Translations under genes and position numbers: made by a program
Origin: an uncultured Dyadobacter sp.
GTDB taxonomy: Bacteria; Bacteroidota; Bacteroidia; Cytophagales; Spirosomataceae
Reading direction: 5' to 3'
DNA: 64,000 nt
Assembly (NCBI RefSeq): GCF_946482605.1
Contig: NZ_CAMLSE010000032.1
Span: forward strand, 28,477 to 92,476
In this document: positions 53,012 through 61,599 of the stretch, piece by piece
Position numbering within the stretch: position 1 is the stretch's first letter
How the letters are laid out: each line of letters begins with the position of its first letter
Notes under the pieces: generated by a model
The model's input: only the letters and a program-made list of their open reading frames with translations
Databases searched by the model: none
What the model was told of the DNA's origin: nothing

Positions 53012-53350
53012 TCAGGACTGTTCTTCGAGTTCGATAAAGTCTTGCCTGGCTGGCGTAAAGCAATCGATCACTTTGCATTGCTTGTGAGCTATGGCGGAAT
53101 GCGGCGCGTGCGGGGGGATGTGCGCCGTCATACCGGGCGTCAGGATCAGGGTTTCACCGTCAATGGTAAATTCCAGTTCACCTTCGAGTACATGACACCA
53201 CTGTTCGTGGAAATGGCTGTGCTCGGGCAGGATGGTCCCTGCGTCGATCGTGAAGTGACCAAAGGTCTGCTGCTCCGAATGACCCAGCGTCCCATAGATC
53301 CCGTCCCAGATCTTGACTATTTTATTGGTTTTAAAATTGACAAATGGCAT
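53012..53350 (-). CDS. Single-domain cupin protein
   Basis: A 112-residue beta-barrel. Cupin motif 1 is visible as PEHSHFHEQWCHVLEGELEF (metal-binding histidines and glutamate) and motif 2 as HIPPHAPHSA. Such small cupins are sugar isomerases, dioxygenases or binding proteins. No signal peptide is seen. It converges on the GH109 gene with a six-base gap and no obvious terminator between. It starts 12 bases after the outer-membrane protein gene on the same strand, so the two may be co-transcribed. Confidence 0.85.
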   Translation of the reverse strand: MPFVNFKTNKIVKIWDGIYGTLGHSEQQTFGHFTIDAGTILPEHSHFHEQWCHVLEGELEFTIDGETLILTPGMTAHIPPHAPHSAIAHKQCKVIDCFTPARQDFIELEEQS

Positions 53351-53362
53351 TTGAATAACAGC

Positions 53363-54025
53363 TTAGCGAGATTTAAAGATCGTAAATGTAGCCTTTGCTG
53401 CGATACTTTGCGCCATGATGCCGACATTTGGAGACGCCCTTTTGACACGCACGAGATCCCTGTCGTACTCGGCCATGAGTGCAATCCTCTTCCATTTAAC
53501 GCCGACAGCCCCGGATACGGCGGGAGCGAAACGATCGTAACCGAAAGCATCCCAATGCGCATACCTCCCGTCTTTCGCTTCAAACAGATTGGCGACGATG
53601 AGCGCATTGACACCCACTTTGGCATCTACGAAGAATGTGAGCAGGGATTTGGGATTGATGTACCATCTTGCGCCTATTTCAGCGATACCCCGATGATGTC
53701 TTTCCTTGATATAATACTTGTCCGCGGTTCGGCTGGGGCTGTAAAACAGATCTGGATGGATGTCCTTCCGGGCATATTCAAGTCGGGCTAGGCCTGAGAG
53801 GTGAGGCGTGAACTTTCTTTCCGCCCATATTCCGGTGCCCAATGAATAGTTTGAGGTAAAATTATGAATCAGTCCCGGGATCGTGGAATATTCCCTGTCG
53901 TACTTTTTGTTATAATAGTCCTTTCCCCATTCCGCGGAGATACCGAATTCCCATTTCGGCATAGGCTGCGCCCTGGTTATAGCAGGCATACAGACGATGA
54001 GTAACAAGCAGAAGAATTTTTTCAT
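53363..54025 (-). CDS. Outer-membrane beta-barrel protein, function unknown
   Basis: A 220-residue protein with signal peptide MKKFFCLLLIVCMPAITRAQ and alternating hydrophobic strands rich in aromatic residues (WEFGISAEWGK, GIWAERKFTPHLSGLARLEYA, IGARWYINPKSLLTFFVDAKVG), ending ATFTIFKSR. This pattern fits a small barrel of the outer-membrane-protein-beta-barrel type. Ligand and function are unknown. It precedes the cupin gene. Confidence 0.75.
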   Translation of the reverse strand: MKKFFCLLLIVCMPAITRAQPMPKWEFGISAEWGKDYYNKKYDREYSTIPGLIHNFTSNYSLGTGIWAERKFTPHLSGLARLEYARKDIHPDLFYSPSRTADKYYIKERHHRGIAEIGARWYINPKSLLTFFVDAKVGVNALIVANLFEAKDGRYAHWDAFGYDRFAPAVSGAVGVKWKRIALMAEYDRDLVRVKRASPNVGIMAQSIAAKATFTIFKSR

Positions 54026-54365
54026 AGCTTTTCAAGATAAGGGAGTTGTTGATTAGTCAGATGTCTTCGGGTATTAATCGGATTTTTCAGGTTTCCTTAT
54101 CAGTCATTATTCCGTGGGGCGCATATAACGGAATTACTCTCTTTTAGGAAAACAGCGCTGATCGCTCAAACATTTGTCTTATTGCACTGCACAATCCCCA
54201 AATGCGTGGCCAGGATCCTGGGTACTGAACAGATGCTGCCACAGACTGACCGTTGAGATCCTGGGAGACAGTGTAAACCTGCAAAATTTTTAAATAGCAA
54301 ACCGATGATTTTGCAGTCGTTTCGCTACATTTGTATAAACTGCATAAAATTTTAATATTTCAACA
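54026..54365. other. Intergenic region between divergent genes, 340 bases
   Basis: This spacer lies between the divergent barrel-protein and small-protein genes. A TACATTTG at 54326-54333 fits the -7 consensus for the gene at 54366, but no correctly spaced -33 box was found. No repeats, small gene or terminator were recognised in the rest. Confidence 0.45.
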
Positions 54366-54920
54366 TTGCGCAGGATCATTTCCATATTGCTGCTTGGGTT
54401 GCTGCTTTACAACATGGTAGGCTATTCGATAGTCTTCCTGTCGGAGGAGCGGTATACCGTCAGCGATCGTGGCAGGGACCTGATCGAGCAGACAGCCGGA
54501 TCGGCAGATATCGTGATCAAGGTGCCCGTGGCTGTTCCTTATCAGAACAACTGGGATGCGCCGGAGCCTGTGCAGGGCCAGATCGAGCATGAAGGGCAGT
54601 TTTACCAGATGAAGAGCCGGCAATTGATCAACGACACGCTTTATGTGCAATGCGCCTTCGACCAGAATGCACGCGACCGGTTCAGCGACCTGGTTTCCAA
54701 GATCAACGATCAGGTAACCGGGCATTCGACTAACCCCGAAAAAGGGCAGCATTCGGGTATTTTAAAGCATTTTCTTAAAGAGTATATGACCGCGGGCCGC
54801 AAGCACTCCTTCTATGTGCTGGAATGGGAGCCCGCCCGGAAGCCATTCTATTCGTTCGTATTATCGGTGTTATCCGAAAACCACTACGCGATCCCATCCC
54901 CGCCGCCAGACCTGGCTTAG
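54366..54920 (+). CDS. Small membrane-anchored or exported protein, function unknown
   Basis: A 184-residue protein with an N-terminal hydrophobic segment (IISILLLGLLLYNMVGYSIVF) that acts as signal peptide or anchor. The start is a TTG at 54366. The only nearby in-frame ATG (54414) would remove most of the hydrophobic segment, so the TTG seems right. The rest is soluble (SADIVIKVPVAVPYQNNWDAP, YVQCAFDQNARDRF) with no recognised domain. It precedes the AhpD-like gene by 135 bases. Confidence 0.55.
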   Translation: MRRIISILLLGLLLYNMVGYSIVFLSEERYTVSDRGRDLIEQTAGSADIVIKVPVAVPYQNNWDAPEPVQGQIEHEGQFYQMKSRQLINDTLYVQCAFDQNARDRFSDLVSKINDQVTGHSTNPEKGQHSGILKHFLKEYMTAGRKHSFYVLEWEPARKPFYSFVLSVLSENHYAIPSPPPDLA

Positions 54921-55055
54921 TACTTCCTGTTTTCCTGTACAACCTGAGTATATGTGTACGTGCGTGTTAAGCGCGTGAGAACATCTGTTTTGTATACCAA
55001 TACATACCGGCTGTGTACAGGAGAAATGATATGCTAAACCAAGACTTTCTACCTG

Positions 55056-55619
55056 ATGGCACATATTTCCCTGCCCGACGAGTCACTTCCCGGCATTGTC
55101 GGACTTTTCAACTTCCGTCCCGAAACTGCCGGACCGCTTCAATTGCTGGCTGAAACCCTGCTGCGGGGCGAATCTCCGCTGACGAGCGGCGAACGCGAGC
55201 TGATCGCCGCCCATGTTTCCTATCTTAACAACTGTCATTTCTGCCACACCTCGCATGCGTCCGCAGCGATGGCGCACCTGGAATGCGACCTGCGCCTGAT
55301 CGATGACATCAAGCAGGGATTCAAGGAAATTCCCGTATCTCCCAAGCTCCGCGCATTGCTGAATATTGCCGGCAAAGTGCAGAAAAGCGGTCGTGAGGTG
55401 AGCGAAGACGACGTTGCGGCAGCCCGTGAAGCCGGTGCCGGTGACCGCGACATTCACGATACGGTCCTGATCGCCGCGGCATTCTGTATGTTCAACCGCT
55501 ACGTCGACGGACTAGGTACCTGGGCGCCGCAGGACAACGAAGCATACCGTGAAATGGGCCAGCGTATGGCATTCACAGGTTATGTCCGTTACCCTGTAAA
55601 GCAGGAGCTGGAAGCGTAG
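55056..55619 (+). CDS. AhpD-like carboxymuconolactone decarboxylase-family protein (first copy)
   Basis: A 187-residue all-helical protein with the AhpD redox motif: Cys60, Cys63 and His67 (CHFCHTSH). AhpD-like proteins are thiol-dependent peroxidase partners, and related CMD proteins act on aromatic lactones. The pattern ERELIAAHVSYLNNC resembles the peroxidase-related branch. It is the probable first gene of a collinear set and is paralogous to the next gene. Confidence 0.85.
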   Translation: MAHISLPDESLPGIVGLFNFRPETAGPLQLLAETLLRGESPLTSGERELIAAHVSYLNNCHFCHTSHASAAMAHLECDLRLIDDIKQGFKEIPVSPKLRALLNIAGKVQKSGREVSEDDVAAAREAGAGDRDIHDTVLIAAAFCMFNRYVDGLGTWAPQDNEAYREMGQRMAFTGYVRYPVKQELEA

Positions 55620-55711
55620 CAGGCACATTGCGTCCGTTGGCCATGAAAAGCCGGGGAAGACGATACTATGTTTTTCCCGCATATCAATTACAATTTTTTC
55701 TAAGCTTAAAA

Positions 55712-56287
55712 ATGCCACACATACCTCTGCCCGATCATTTACCGGGAATTACGGGCCTGTTGGAGTACAATAAGGTAACCGCCGAGCCGATCCGGCAGCT
55801 GACGCAATTCATTTTGCGGGGCGAGAACTCATTGTCGCCTGCCGAACGAGAGCTGATCGCCACGATCGTTTCGCACCAGAACGAATGCCGGTTCTGCACC
55901 GCTGCCCATACGGCGGCTGCGGATGCGCTCCTGGGTGAAAGCCAGACCTGTGAGATCATGAAGCAGGACATCGACGCTACGCCCGTCAGCGACAAAATGA
56001 AATCATTGCTGAAAATTGCCAAACAGGTCCAGATCAGCGGTAAGGCCGTAACTCCGGAAGCGGTTTCGGAAGCGAAAGCGAATGGTGCTACGGATCTGGA
56101 AATCCACGATACTGTGCTGATCGCCGGGCTTTTTTGCCTCTATAACCGCTATGTGGACGGTATGGCGACGGTCGCTCCCGCTGATCCCCAATTTTACAAA
56201 GGATTGGGCCAACGTTTAGTGGACCACGGTTACAACCGGTTACCCAACGGCTACGACCACCTCAAAAAAGAAAATCAACCTTCCTGA
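55712..56287 (+). CDS. AhpD-like carboxymuconolactone decarboxylase-family protein (second copy)
   Basis: A 191-residue tandem paralogue of the preceding protein. It has the same redox site, Cys59, Cys62 and His66 (CRFCTAAH), and the same frame of helices (AERELIATIVSHQNE, DLEIHDTVLIAGLFCLYNRYVDG). The ATG at 55712 (MPHIPLPDHLPG) lines up with the start of the first copy, whereas the frame extends upstream to 55628. The TonB receptor follows 18 bases later. The two may work as a hetero-oligomer, which is inference. Confidence 0.85.
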   Translation: MPHIPLPDHLPGITGLLEYNKVTAEPIRQLTQFILRGENSLSPAERELIATIVSHQNECRFCTAAHTAAADALLGESQTCEIMKQDIDATPVSDKMKSLLKIAKQVQISGKAVTPEAVSEAKANGATDLEIHDTVLIAGLFCLYNRYVDGMATVAPADPQFYKGLGQRLVDHGYNRLPNGYDHLKKENQPS

Positions 56288-56304
56288 ATATTACCATCGA
56301 ACCT

Positions 56305-59076
56305 ATGAAAAGACTTCTACCCATCCTCCTCATCACAATCAGCCTGTTTCTTGCACAGATCGCGGGAGCGCAGAGTACTAAAATTTCCGGGCATGTTTTC
56401 GATAGCGAATCGCAAAAGCCCATTGCCAATGCTTCGATCTCGGTCAAAGGCAAAAACACCGGCGCGATCACGAATTCCGAAGGTTTTTTTGAATTAAAAA
56501 CAACTACACCAGCGACGCTGATTATTTCGCTGGTTGGTTACACGCGCCAGCAGGTAGAAGTAGCGACCGGCGAAAGCCTGCGGATCAACCTGGTGGCCGG
56601 CATCGAGGAGCTGGATCAGGTGGTGGTGACAGCTTCCCGGGTTGAGGAAAGCATTCTGCGCTCGCCGGTAAGCATCGAGAAAATGGACGCCCGTGCCATT
56701 CAGCAGACACCTTCGGCCAATTTTTATGACGGCCTCGTCAATCTGAAATCGCTGGACATGGTGACGAGCAGTTTGACCTACAAACAAATCAACACCCGTG
56801 GGTTCAATACAACGGGCAACAGCCGTTTTCTGCAATTGGTGGATGGCGTCGACAACCAGCCATCAGGCCTTGGATTTGCGATGGGTAACCTGTTTGGCCC
56901 ACACGATATCGATGTCGAGAGCGCGGAACTGATCCCCGGAGCGGCTTCGGCCTTGTACGGTCCCATTGCATTCAACGGAATGCTCAATACACGCACGAAG
57001 AACCCATTCGAATACCAGGGCCTGAGCGCCCAGACGAAGTTTGGCATCAACCACATCGGCGACGGTACCGACCTCGGGGCAAAACCGATGTACGACCTGG
57101 CGATCCGCTACGCAAAGGCATTTAACAACAAATTCGCCTTCAAGCTCAATGCATCCTATCTCAAAGGAACCGACTGGTATGCCAACGATTACACAGACAT
57201 CGACCCGAATACAAGTCCTGAAAACCGGGGCCCGAACAATCCGGGACGAAACGCGCTGAACATTTACGGGGACGAGGTGGCACAGACGCTTCCCAACATC
57301 GGACGCGTTTCCCGGACAGGGTATGAAGAAAAGGACCTGGCTACTTACGGGGTTTACAGTCTGAAACTCAATGGGGCGTTCCATTACCGCATTACCGACA
57401 AGCTGGAAGCCATTTACCAGGGTAATTTCAACCAGGGAACCGCGCAGTATACAGGCAGTAACCGCTTTGTGATCAACGATTTTAAACTGGTGCAGCACCG
57501 GCTGGAATTGCGAGGCAGCAATTTTTATGTGCGCGCCTATACCAATCACGAATATTCTACCAATTCATACAACACCCGCGCATTGGGCCAGCAGATCAAC
57601 CGCACCTGGGTAAAAGACCTTGCGGGTAACACGGTGACGCCGGACAAGGCCGACGCGACCTGGTTTGATCGTTACGCGGCGGCTTACAATGGCACGGTGA
57701 CTGGTGTTACATTGCACGACCACGCAATAGCGCGGGCGTTTGCGGACCAGGGACGTATAGATCCGGGCACGGACGCATTCAATACGGCCAAGGATCGATT
57801 GATCAAGACGCGCGGACTCGCCGGTGCCGGTATTTTCAGCGAATGCAGCCTGCGGCACATCGAAGGCATGTATGATTTCAGTTCCGTACTGAAGGTGATC
57901 AACTTTCAGGTGGGCGGAAATTACCGGAAATATTATCTCAATACGGCAGGAACCCTTTTTGATGACAAAGACAAGGACCTGACCAATGAAGAATACGGTG
58001 TTTTCGCGCAGGCTTCGAAATCGCTTTGGAAAGACCATCTGAAACTGACGATATCGGGACGGTACGACAAGAATGAAAACTTCACAGGTCGTTTCACTCC
58101 CCGCGCTTCGGCGGTTTTCTCTCCGACGGAGGACCACCATTTCCGTGCTTCTTACCAGACGGGTTTCCGTAATCCGACGATCGGCGATCAGTATATTAAG
58201 CTGAATGTCGGCCCGATCATCATTCTTGGCGGTGCACCGGTTAACTCGGCGGGGTTGAATGCTTATGAAAACTCGGTAACCATCGCGTCGTTCTCCGCAT
58301 TTGCAAACGCATTCGGTGCGGATATGCAGAAAGGCGTTCCCTTTCCGCAAGCTGTGGCCAACAACAAGGATAAGCTCGTGAAATCCAATGTTCCCTACAT
58401 TAAATCCGAAAAAGTGAAAAGCTGGGAGGTAGGCTACAAGGGATTGATCAGCAAGCGGCTCCTGTTTGACATAAACTACTATTATAGCCAGTATACCGAT
58501 TTTATGATCAACACGGTAGTAGCCCGTGCGAAGTCGAACATTACATTGCCCGATGGGTCGATCAATCCTGTTGCTGCGGGCGAGTTGCTGGGGGCAGACC
58601 GCCAGTTGTTCCAGTTGTATACCAATGCTTCCGACAAGGTTTCGATCCAGGGAATCAGTGCGGGCTTGACTTATTCACTGGTTAAAAATTATAAGATCAG
58701 TGCAAACGCGACCTGGATCGATTTCAATATCCGGAACGCCGACCCCAATAACATCCCTGCATTCAACACGCCGAGCTGGAAAACGAACGTGATGTTCGGT
58801 AATGCGCGCCTGACAGACCGGATCGGGTTCAATGTAGCCTGGCACTGGCAGGAGGCATTCGACTGGTATGGTACATTCACCGAAATGCGCCCCGGCCGTG
58901 TAAATGCCTACAACCTGCTCGACGCGCAGGTAAGCTACCGGATCCCGTGCCTGAAAACGGTTGTAAAAGTGGGTGGTTCCAATATCACCAACAAGTACAT
59001 CGTCCAGGCCTATGGATCGCCGGCGGTGGGTGGTTTGTATTATGTGAGTCTGAATTTTGACCAGTTATTCCGCTAA
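56305..59076 (+). CDS. TonB-dependent receptor
   Basis: A 923-residue outer-membrane receptor: signal peptide (LLPILLITISLFLAQIAGAQ), carboxypeptidase-regulatory-like domain (ISGHVFDSESQKPIANASISV), TonB-box-like DQVVVTASR, plug (SAELIPGAASALYGPIAFNGMLNTRTKNP) and barrel ending LNFDQLFR. The plug and long extracellular loops suit a larger or more complex ligand than the second receptor at 61600. It lies six bases before the MFS transporter, making a likely outer-to-inner-membrane uptake route. Confidence 0.92.
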   Translation: MKRLLPILLITISLFLAQIAGAQSTKISGHVFDSESQKPIANASISVKGKNTGAITNSEGFFELKTTTPATLIISLVGYTRQQVEVATGESLRINLVAGIEELDQVVVTASRVEESILRSPVSIEKMDARAIQQTPSANFYDGLVNLKSLDMVTSSLTYKQINTRGFNTTGNSRFLQLVDGVDNQPSGLGFAMGNLFGPHDIDVESAELIPGAASALYGPIAFNGMLNTRTKNPFEYQGLSAQTKFGINHIGDGTDLGAKPMYDLAIRYAKAFNNKFAFKLNASYLKGTDWYANDYTDIDPNTSPENRGPNNPGRNALNIYGDEVAQTLPNIGRVSRTGYEEKDLATYGVYSLKLNGAFHYRITDKLEAIYQGNFNQGTAQYTGSNRFVINDFKLVQHRLELRGSNFYVRAYTNHEYSTNSYNTRALGQQINRTWVKDLAGNTVTPDKADATWFDRYAAAYNGTVTGVTLHDHAIARAFADQGRIDPGTDAFNTAKDRLIKTRGLAGAGIFSECSLRHIEGMYDFSSVLKVINFQVGGNYRKYYLNTAGTLFDDKDKDLTNEEYGVFAQASKSLWKDHLKLTISGRYDKNENFTGRFTPRASAVFSPTEDHHFRASYQTGFRNPTIGDQYIKLNVGPIIILGGAPVNSAGLNAYENSVTIASFSAFANAFGADMQKGVPFPQAVANNKDKLVKSNVPYIKSEKVKSWEVGYKGLISKRLLFDINYYYSQYTDFMINTVVARAKSNITLPDGSINPVAAGELLGADRQLFQLYTNASDKVSIQGISAGLTYSLVKNYKISANATWIDFNIRNADPNNIPAFNTPSWKTNVMFGNARLTDRIGFNVAWHWQEAFDWYGTFTEMRPGRVNAYNLLDAQVSYRIPCLKTVVKVGGSNITNKYIVQAYGSPAVGGLYYVSLNFDQLFR

Positions 59077-59082
59077 TCAGCT

Positions 59083-60300
59083 ATGGAAACGTTAGAAATG
59101 ACCCGTGCGGAATCCCAACAGGTGAGTGGCAAATGGCTCGCATTCGCATTGTGTGTGGTGAGCTATACGCTGAGCGGCACGGTATCGACGCTGATGTCGG
59201 TGTACCTGCCCGTGGCGATCCCGGAATTGAATGGCGGGGCGGTAAGCGAAGCCAGGCTGGGCGAGATCGGCGCTTATGTGAATGCGATCTTTCTGTACGG
59301 CTGGATGACCGGCGGCCTCTTGTTCGGGATTGTAAGCGACCGGATCGGTCGGGTGAAATCGCTGACGCTGGTGACGGCGCTTTACGGACTTTCCACTTGC
59401 CTCGTCACGATCGTTCCCGACTGGTACACATTGCTGGCGGCGCGTTTCCTCACGGGAATGGGTGTGGGCGGCGTGTTGCTGATCAGCACGGTATACATTT
59501 CGGAGATCTGGGATGCGCGCACCCGCGCGGTGATACTGGGTATCCTGGCGGTTTGCTTTCCGGTAGGGATTGTGACCACTGGTAGCCTCAATCTGCTTTT
59601 TTCGGACTGGCGGACGGCATTTGGCATTGGTGCCATTCCGGTTGTCGCGGCAGTGCTGATTTTCATGCTTGCACCGGAGTCGGATCAATGGAGGCTGGTC
59701 AGGAAAGGCGACAACAGCCGGGAAGGTATTTTCGATGAAAAAAACAGGCCCAACCTGGTCACGGGCTCGCTGATCTTCGGTTCGGTGCTGATAGGCCTTT
59801 GGGGGATATTTTCCTGGTTGCCTACCTGGGCGCAGACGTTGTTGTCGGCCGGACAGGACGGGCAGCAGGAACGCGGACTGATCATGATCCTGCTTGGAAT
59901 GGGCGGCATTACCGGCGGTATTTTTTCGGGCATCCTGATGAACCGCTTTGGAAAGAGAAACACCCTCATGGCGACGTTCGCGACATGCGTGGTCATGTGC
60001 GGGGTGCTTTTTGTGACCAACCGGACTTTCTCCGGTATCATTTACATCGAGACGGCGATGCTCGCATTCTGTTTCGGGATCAGCCAGGGCGCATTGTCCA
60101 GCTATATCCCGGAGCTTTTCCCGGTGGCTGTGCGGGGCACGGCGACGGGTTTTTGTTTCAATGTCGGCCGGTTTTTTACGGCGACGGCGGTTTTTTTCAT
60201 TGGCTCACTGGTGGCGGTGCTCGGCGGGTTCGGAAATGCGTTGCTGGTGTTTTCGATTCCCTTTCTGGTCGCATTATACGTCACAGCCAGAAGCAAATGA
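59083..60300 (+). CDS. MFS transporter
   Basis: A 405-residue inner-membrane protein with twelve helices. The MFS loop 2-3 signature is visible (GLLFGIVSDRIGRVKSLTL), with RFLTGMGVGGVLLISTVYISEIW in helices 4-5 as in sugar/aromatic-acid symporters. It starts six bases after the TonB receptor stop and is followed by a DUF3179 protein. The substrate is unknown, but is likely to be the molecule brought in by the receptor. Confidence 0.9.
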   Translation: METLEMTRAESQQVSGKWLAFALCVVSYTLSGTVSTLMSVYLPVAIPELNGGAVSEARLGEIGAYVNAIFLYGWMTGGLLFGIVSDRIGRVKSLTLVTALYGLSTCLVTIVPDWYTLLAARFLTGMGVGGVLLISTVYISEIWDARTRAVILGILAVCFPVGIVTTGSLNLLFSDWRTAFGIGAIPVVAAVLIFMLAPESDQWRLVRKGDNSREGIFDEKNRPNLVTGSLIFGSVLIGLWGIFSWLPTWAQTLLSAGQDGQQERGLIMILLGMGGITGGIFSGILMNRFGKRNTLMATFATCVVMCGVLFVTNRTFSGIIYIETAMLAFCFGISQGALSSYIPELFPVAVRGTATGFCFNVGRFFTATAVFFIGSLVAVLGGFGNALLVFSIPFLVALYVTARSK

Positions 60301-60393
60301 TACTGATTTTGCGTATTATCATAGGTTAATATAATTAGGCAAACGGGTTTGCCATTTGGCGAACCCATTTCTTTTTTTCGACAACTACTATAT

Positions 60394-61536
60394 ATGAAAA
60401 AAATATTCTACCTCGGTATTATCGGTATTATCCTTTACGAAATAGCGAAAGTCTATTTCATCATGCCAATGCCGGGCAGTCAGCGGATGAACAGCATCGA
60501 TGCGGCTTACTGGCTGCATTCGTGGCGCTGGCCGTTGCGGATCCTTTTCTGGGCGATGATCATCGGGGGAGGGATGGCTGTTTTTTCGGCCAAAAGAAAA
60601 TGGTTTCCTGCACTGCTGCTGCTCGTTGCGGGCGGCATTACCTATGCGACCAATTACGAAATGGCGGCCGACACAATGTTTTACCAACCCACCACCGTGA
60701 TTCAGAACAACACTTCCGGTAACAAGGTAGATCCCGACCGGCTTGTGATCGGTGTGGCGGCTAACGGGGAAGCGAAAGCCTATCCGATCCAGTATATCGG
60801 CTACCATCACCAGGTACGGGATGTGCTCGGCGGGAAGCCTATTATGGTGACTTACTGTACGGTTTGCCGGACGGGCAGGGTTTTCGAGCCGCTGGTTGAC
60901 GGCAAGACGGAGGTTTTCCGGCTGGTTGGCATGGATCATTTCAATGCGATGTTCGAAGATGGCGAAACGGGCAGCTGGTGGCGGCAGGCCAATGGCGAGG
61001 CCATTGCAGGTCCGCTGAAAGGCAAGACCTTACCCGAAATGCCCAGCACGCAAACTACCCTGGCGCAGTGGCTGAAACTCCACCCGGACAGCAAGGTCAT
61101 GCAACCGGATCCGGTGTACCAGGCCAAATACGACTCCATGAGCCGGTACGAAAGTGGACGCGGCAGGTCGGAGCTGACACGGACCGATACGCTTTCGTGG
61201 AAGGATAAATCGTGGGTAGTAGGCGTACAGGCCGGTGAGGCGACCAAAGCATTTGACTGGAACCGTTTGAAAAAGGAAAGGATCGTCAACAGCGAGGTAG
61301 GCACCGTGCCGGTTATTGTGGTGCTGGCCGCCGATGACCAGAGTTTTGTTGCATTTGAGAAAGGCGGTCCCACTGCTTTTACCGTTAAAAATGACACCCT
61401 GCATAGCGGAGCCAACACCTACGATCTGCTCGGCAGGCGACTGGCCGGAACAGGCAGTGATCTGAAACGGATCAATGCCTATCAGGAGTTCTGGCATAGC
61501 TGGCGCACATTCCATCCGGCCACAAAACAATATTGA
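60394..61536 (+). CDS. DUF3179-domain membrane protein
   Basis: A 380-residue protein with three N-terminal hydrophobic segments (FYLGIIGIILYEIAKVYFI, ILFWAMIIGGGMAVF, ALLLLVAGGITYATNY) and a DUF3179 domain. The family's conserved core is IMVTYCTVCRTGRVF, with a CxxC that could be redox-active or bind a metal, along with HHQVRD and SWWRQANGEAIAGPLKGKTL. The ATG at 60394 is preferred over the upstream frame. Function of the family is unproven. Its position between MFS and TonB genes suggests a role in the same process. Confidence 0.8.
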   Translation: MKKIFYLGIIGIILYEIAKVYFIMPMPGSQRMNSIDAAYWLHSWRWPLRILFWAMIIGGGMAVFSAKRKWFPALLLLVAGGITYATNYEMAADTMFYQPTTVIQNNTSGNKVDPDRLVIGVAANGEAKAYPIQYIGYHHQVRDVLGGKPIMVTYCTVCRTGRVFEPLVDGKTEVFRLVGMDHFNAMFEDGETGSWWRQANGEAIAGPLKGKTLPEMPSTQTTLAQWLKLHPDSKVMQPDPVYQAKYDSMSRYESGRGRSELTRTDTLSWKDKSWVVGVQAGEATKAFDWNRLKKERIVNSEVGTVPVIVVLAADDQSFVAFEKGGPTAFTVKNDTLHSGANTYDLLGRRLAGTGSDLKRINAYQEFWHSWRTFHPATKQY

Positions 61537-61599
61537 TACCGATCCCTGTCCGCAATGCGTCCGTGGATCAGTAAGTAGTCCCTTATTTATAAAAGCATA

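Noticed and set aside
53005..53012. Terminator between the GH109-like gene and the convergent cupin gene
   Set aside because: Only six bases separate the stops and no stable hairpin with a T run was visible around them.
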